Of a stretch of 64,000 nucleotides of DNA, positions 63,642 to 64,000 are shown piece after piece; position 1 is the stretch's first letter, and each line of letters begins with the position of its first letter. A program made the translations under genes and the position numbers. Where the stretch lies: assembly GCA_949358305.1 (NCBI GenBank), contig OX442323.1:8618001-8682000 (forward strand), given 5' to 3'. Under the pieces are notes generated by a model. That model was not told where the DNA came from, ran no database searches, and saw only the letters and a list, made by a program, of their open reading frames with translations. This DNA comes from Strigamia acuminata. Taxonomy: Eukaryota; Arthropoda; Chilopoda; Geophilomorpha; Linotaeniidae.

Positions 63642-64000
63642 TTAATAATGGCCCTTGTCTTCAGGGGTGATGGAATAGTAAGGAGAATGCACATACAGAC
63701 CGTTGTAACTACCCTTCACGGCTTGGTAAGTGCCGCCATGTTTGGTGGATTTGTAGTCGACTTTGCGCATGTAACCATAGGGATCCTTCTGGTAGTAGGA
63801 GCCGTGCACTTCGTGGCCGGCTTTGCCTTCTTCGTGGCGGCCATGAACGTCTCCGGTGTGATGATCGGCGGTGTTGTAGCCGAATTTATACTTGCCGTAG
63901 CCCTAAATCAGATTAGATTGAATTAAAAATTGATATTTTTGCTAAATTTTAACATTTTCTTACATCATCGCTGTAGTAAACGTCTTTTTCGTAGGGAGCG
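63642..64000 (-). CDS. R&R-type cuticle protein, 3' part (continues beyond the window)
   Basis: Minus-strand exons 63902-63642 and 64000-63964 (partial), joined at phase 0. The visible product starts APYEKDVYYSDD and then YKFGYNTADHHTGDVHGRHE, GSYYQKDPYGYMRKVDYKST and KHGGTYQAVKGSYNGLYVHS, ending TPEDKGHY. The Y-x-FGY...RHEEG...GSY...DPYG-x-x-R-x-VDY pattern is an R&R chitin-binding domain, His-rich variant. Start, signal peptide and promoter lie outside the window. Confidence 0.88.

Overview
The window is nuclear DNA of an arthropod. It is dense in spliced genes with short introns (about 55-80 bp, GT-AG), tRNA genes followed by T-runs, TATA-driven genes for cuticular and other secreted proteins, and vertebrate-comparable single-copy genes (MTF-1, SRRM1, RPGR, TMEM242, ZDHHC14). 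The chitin-binding-type cuticle proteins and the two DEG/ENaC channels point to Arthropoda. I cannot fix the class from sequence alone; a non-model pancrustacean (crustacean or basal hexapod) is my best guess. Exon coordinates were read by hand from splice sites and checked for frame; no transcript data were used.

Layout. 0.5-4.6 kb: MTF-1, the metal-responsive transcription factor, with a minisatellite-filled intron. 5.4-34.5 kb: a region dominated by small secreted genes. It holds two paralogous large Ala/Gly/Tyr-rich cuticle proteins, an R&R cuticle protein, a furin-processed His/Gly-rich protein, two Gly-Tyr cuticle proteins, a six-to-eight-cysteine secreted protein whose gene carries two in-frame stops, a pair of Tyr-rich secreted paralogues and a short R&R-like protein. 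A six-exon gene of unknown function (7.4-8.6 kb) and a 134-codon ORF lie among them. 34.8 kb: a tRNA-Ala gene. 35-39.5 kb: two tandem DEG/ENaC channels with identical intron positions. 39.6-46.1 kb: SRRM1, 15 exons. 46-51 kb: duplicated SRRM1 3' sequence, MITEs, a 162-bp satellite, a broken zinc-finger gene and three tRNA-Ala genes. 51.2-62.7 kb: a compact housekeeping block of alternating strands: a short-chain dehydrogenase (-), RPGR (+), TMEM242 (-) and ZDHHC14 (+). 63.6 kb to the end: the 3' part of another cuticle gene.

The secreted genes share one plan: a TATA box, a first coding exon of only 1-8 codons, then a phase-0 intron in most cases, then the signal peptide. This suggests one regulated repertoire of cuticle and secretory genes. 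The housekeeping block has head-to-head (SDR/RPGR, 148 bp; TMEM242/ZDHHC14, 510 bp) and tail-to-tail (RPGR/TMEM242, 19 bp) neighbours.

The most unusual features are a U12-type AT-AC intron in ZDHHC14, the ten-exon all-phase-0 secreted gene with stops in two adjacent skippable exons, and many intron-private A/T minisatellites whose units are nearly all 20-21 or 30-31 bp and share one A-tract/T-tract core.
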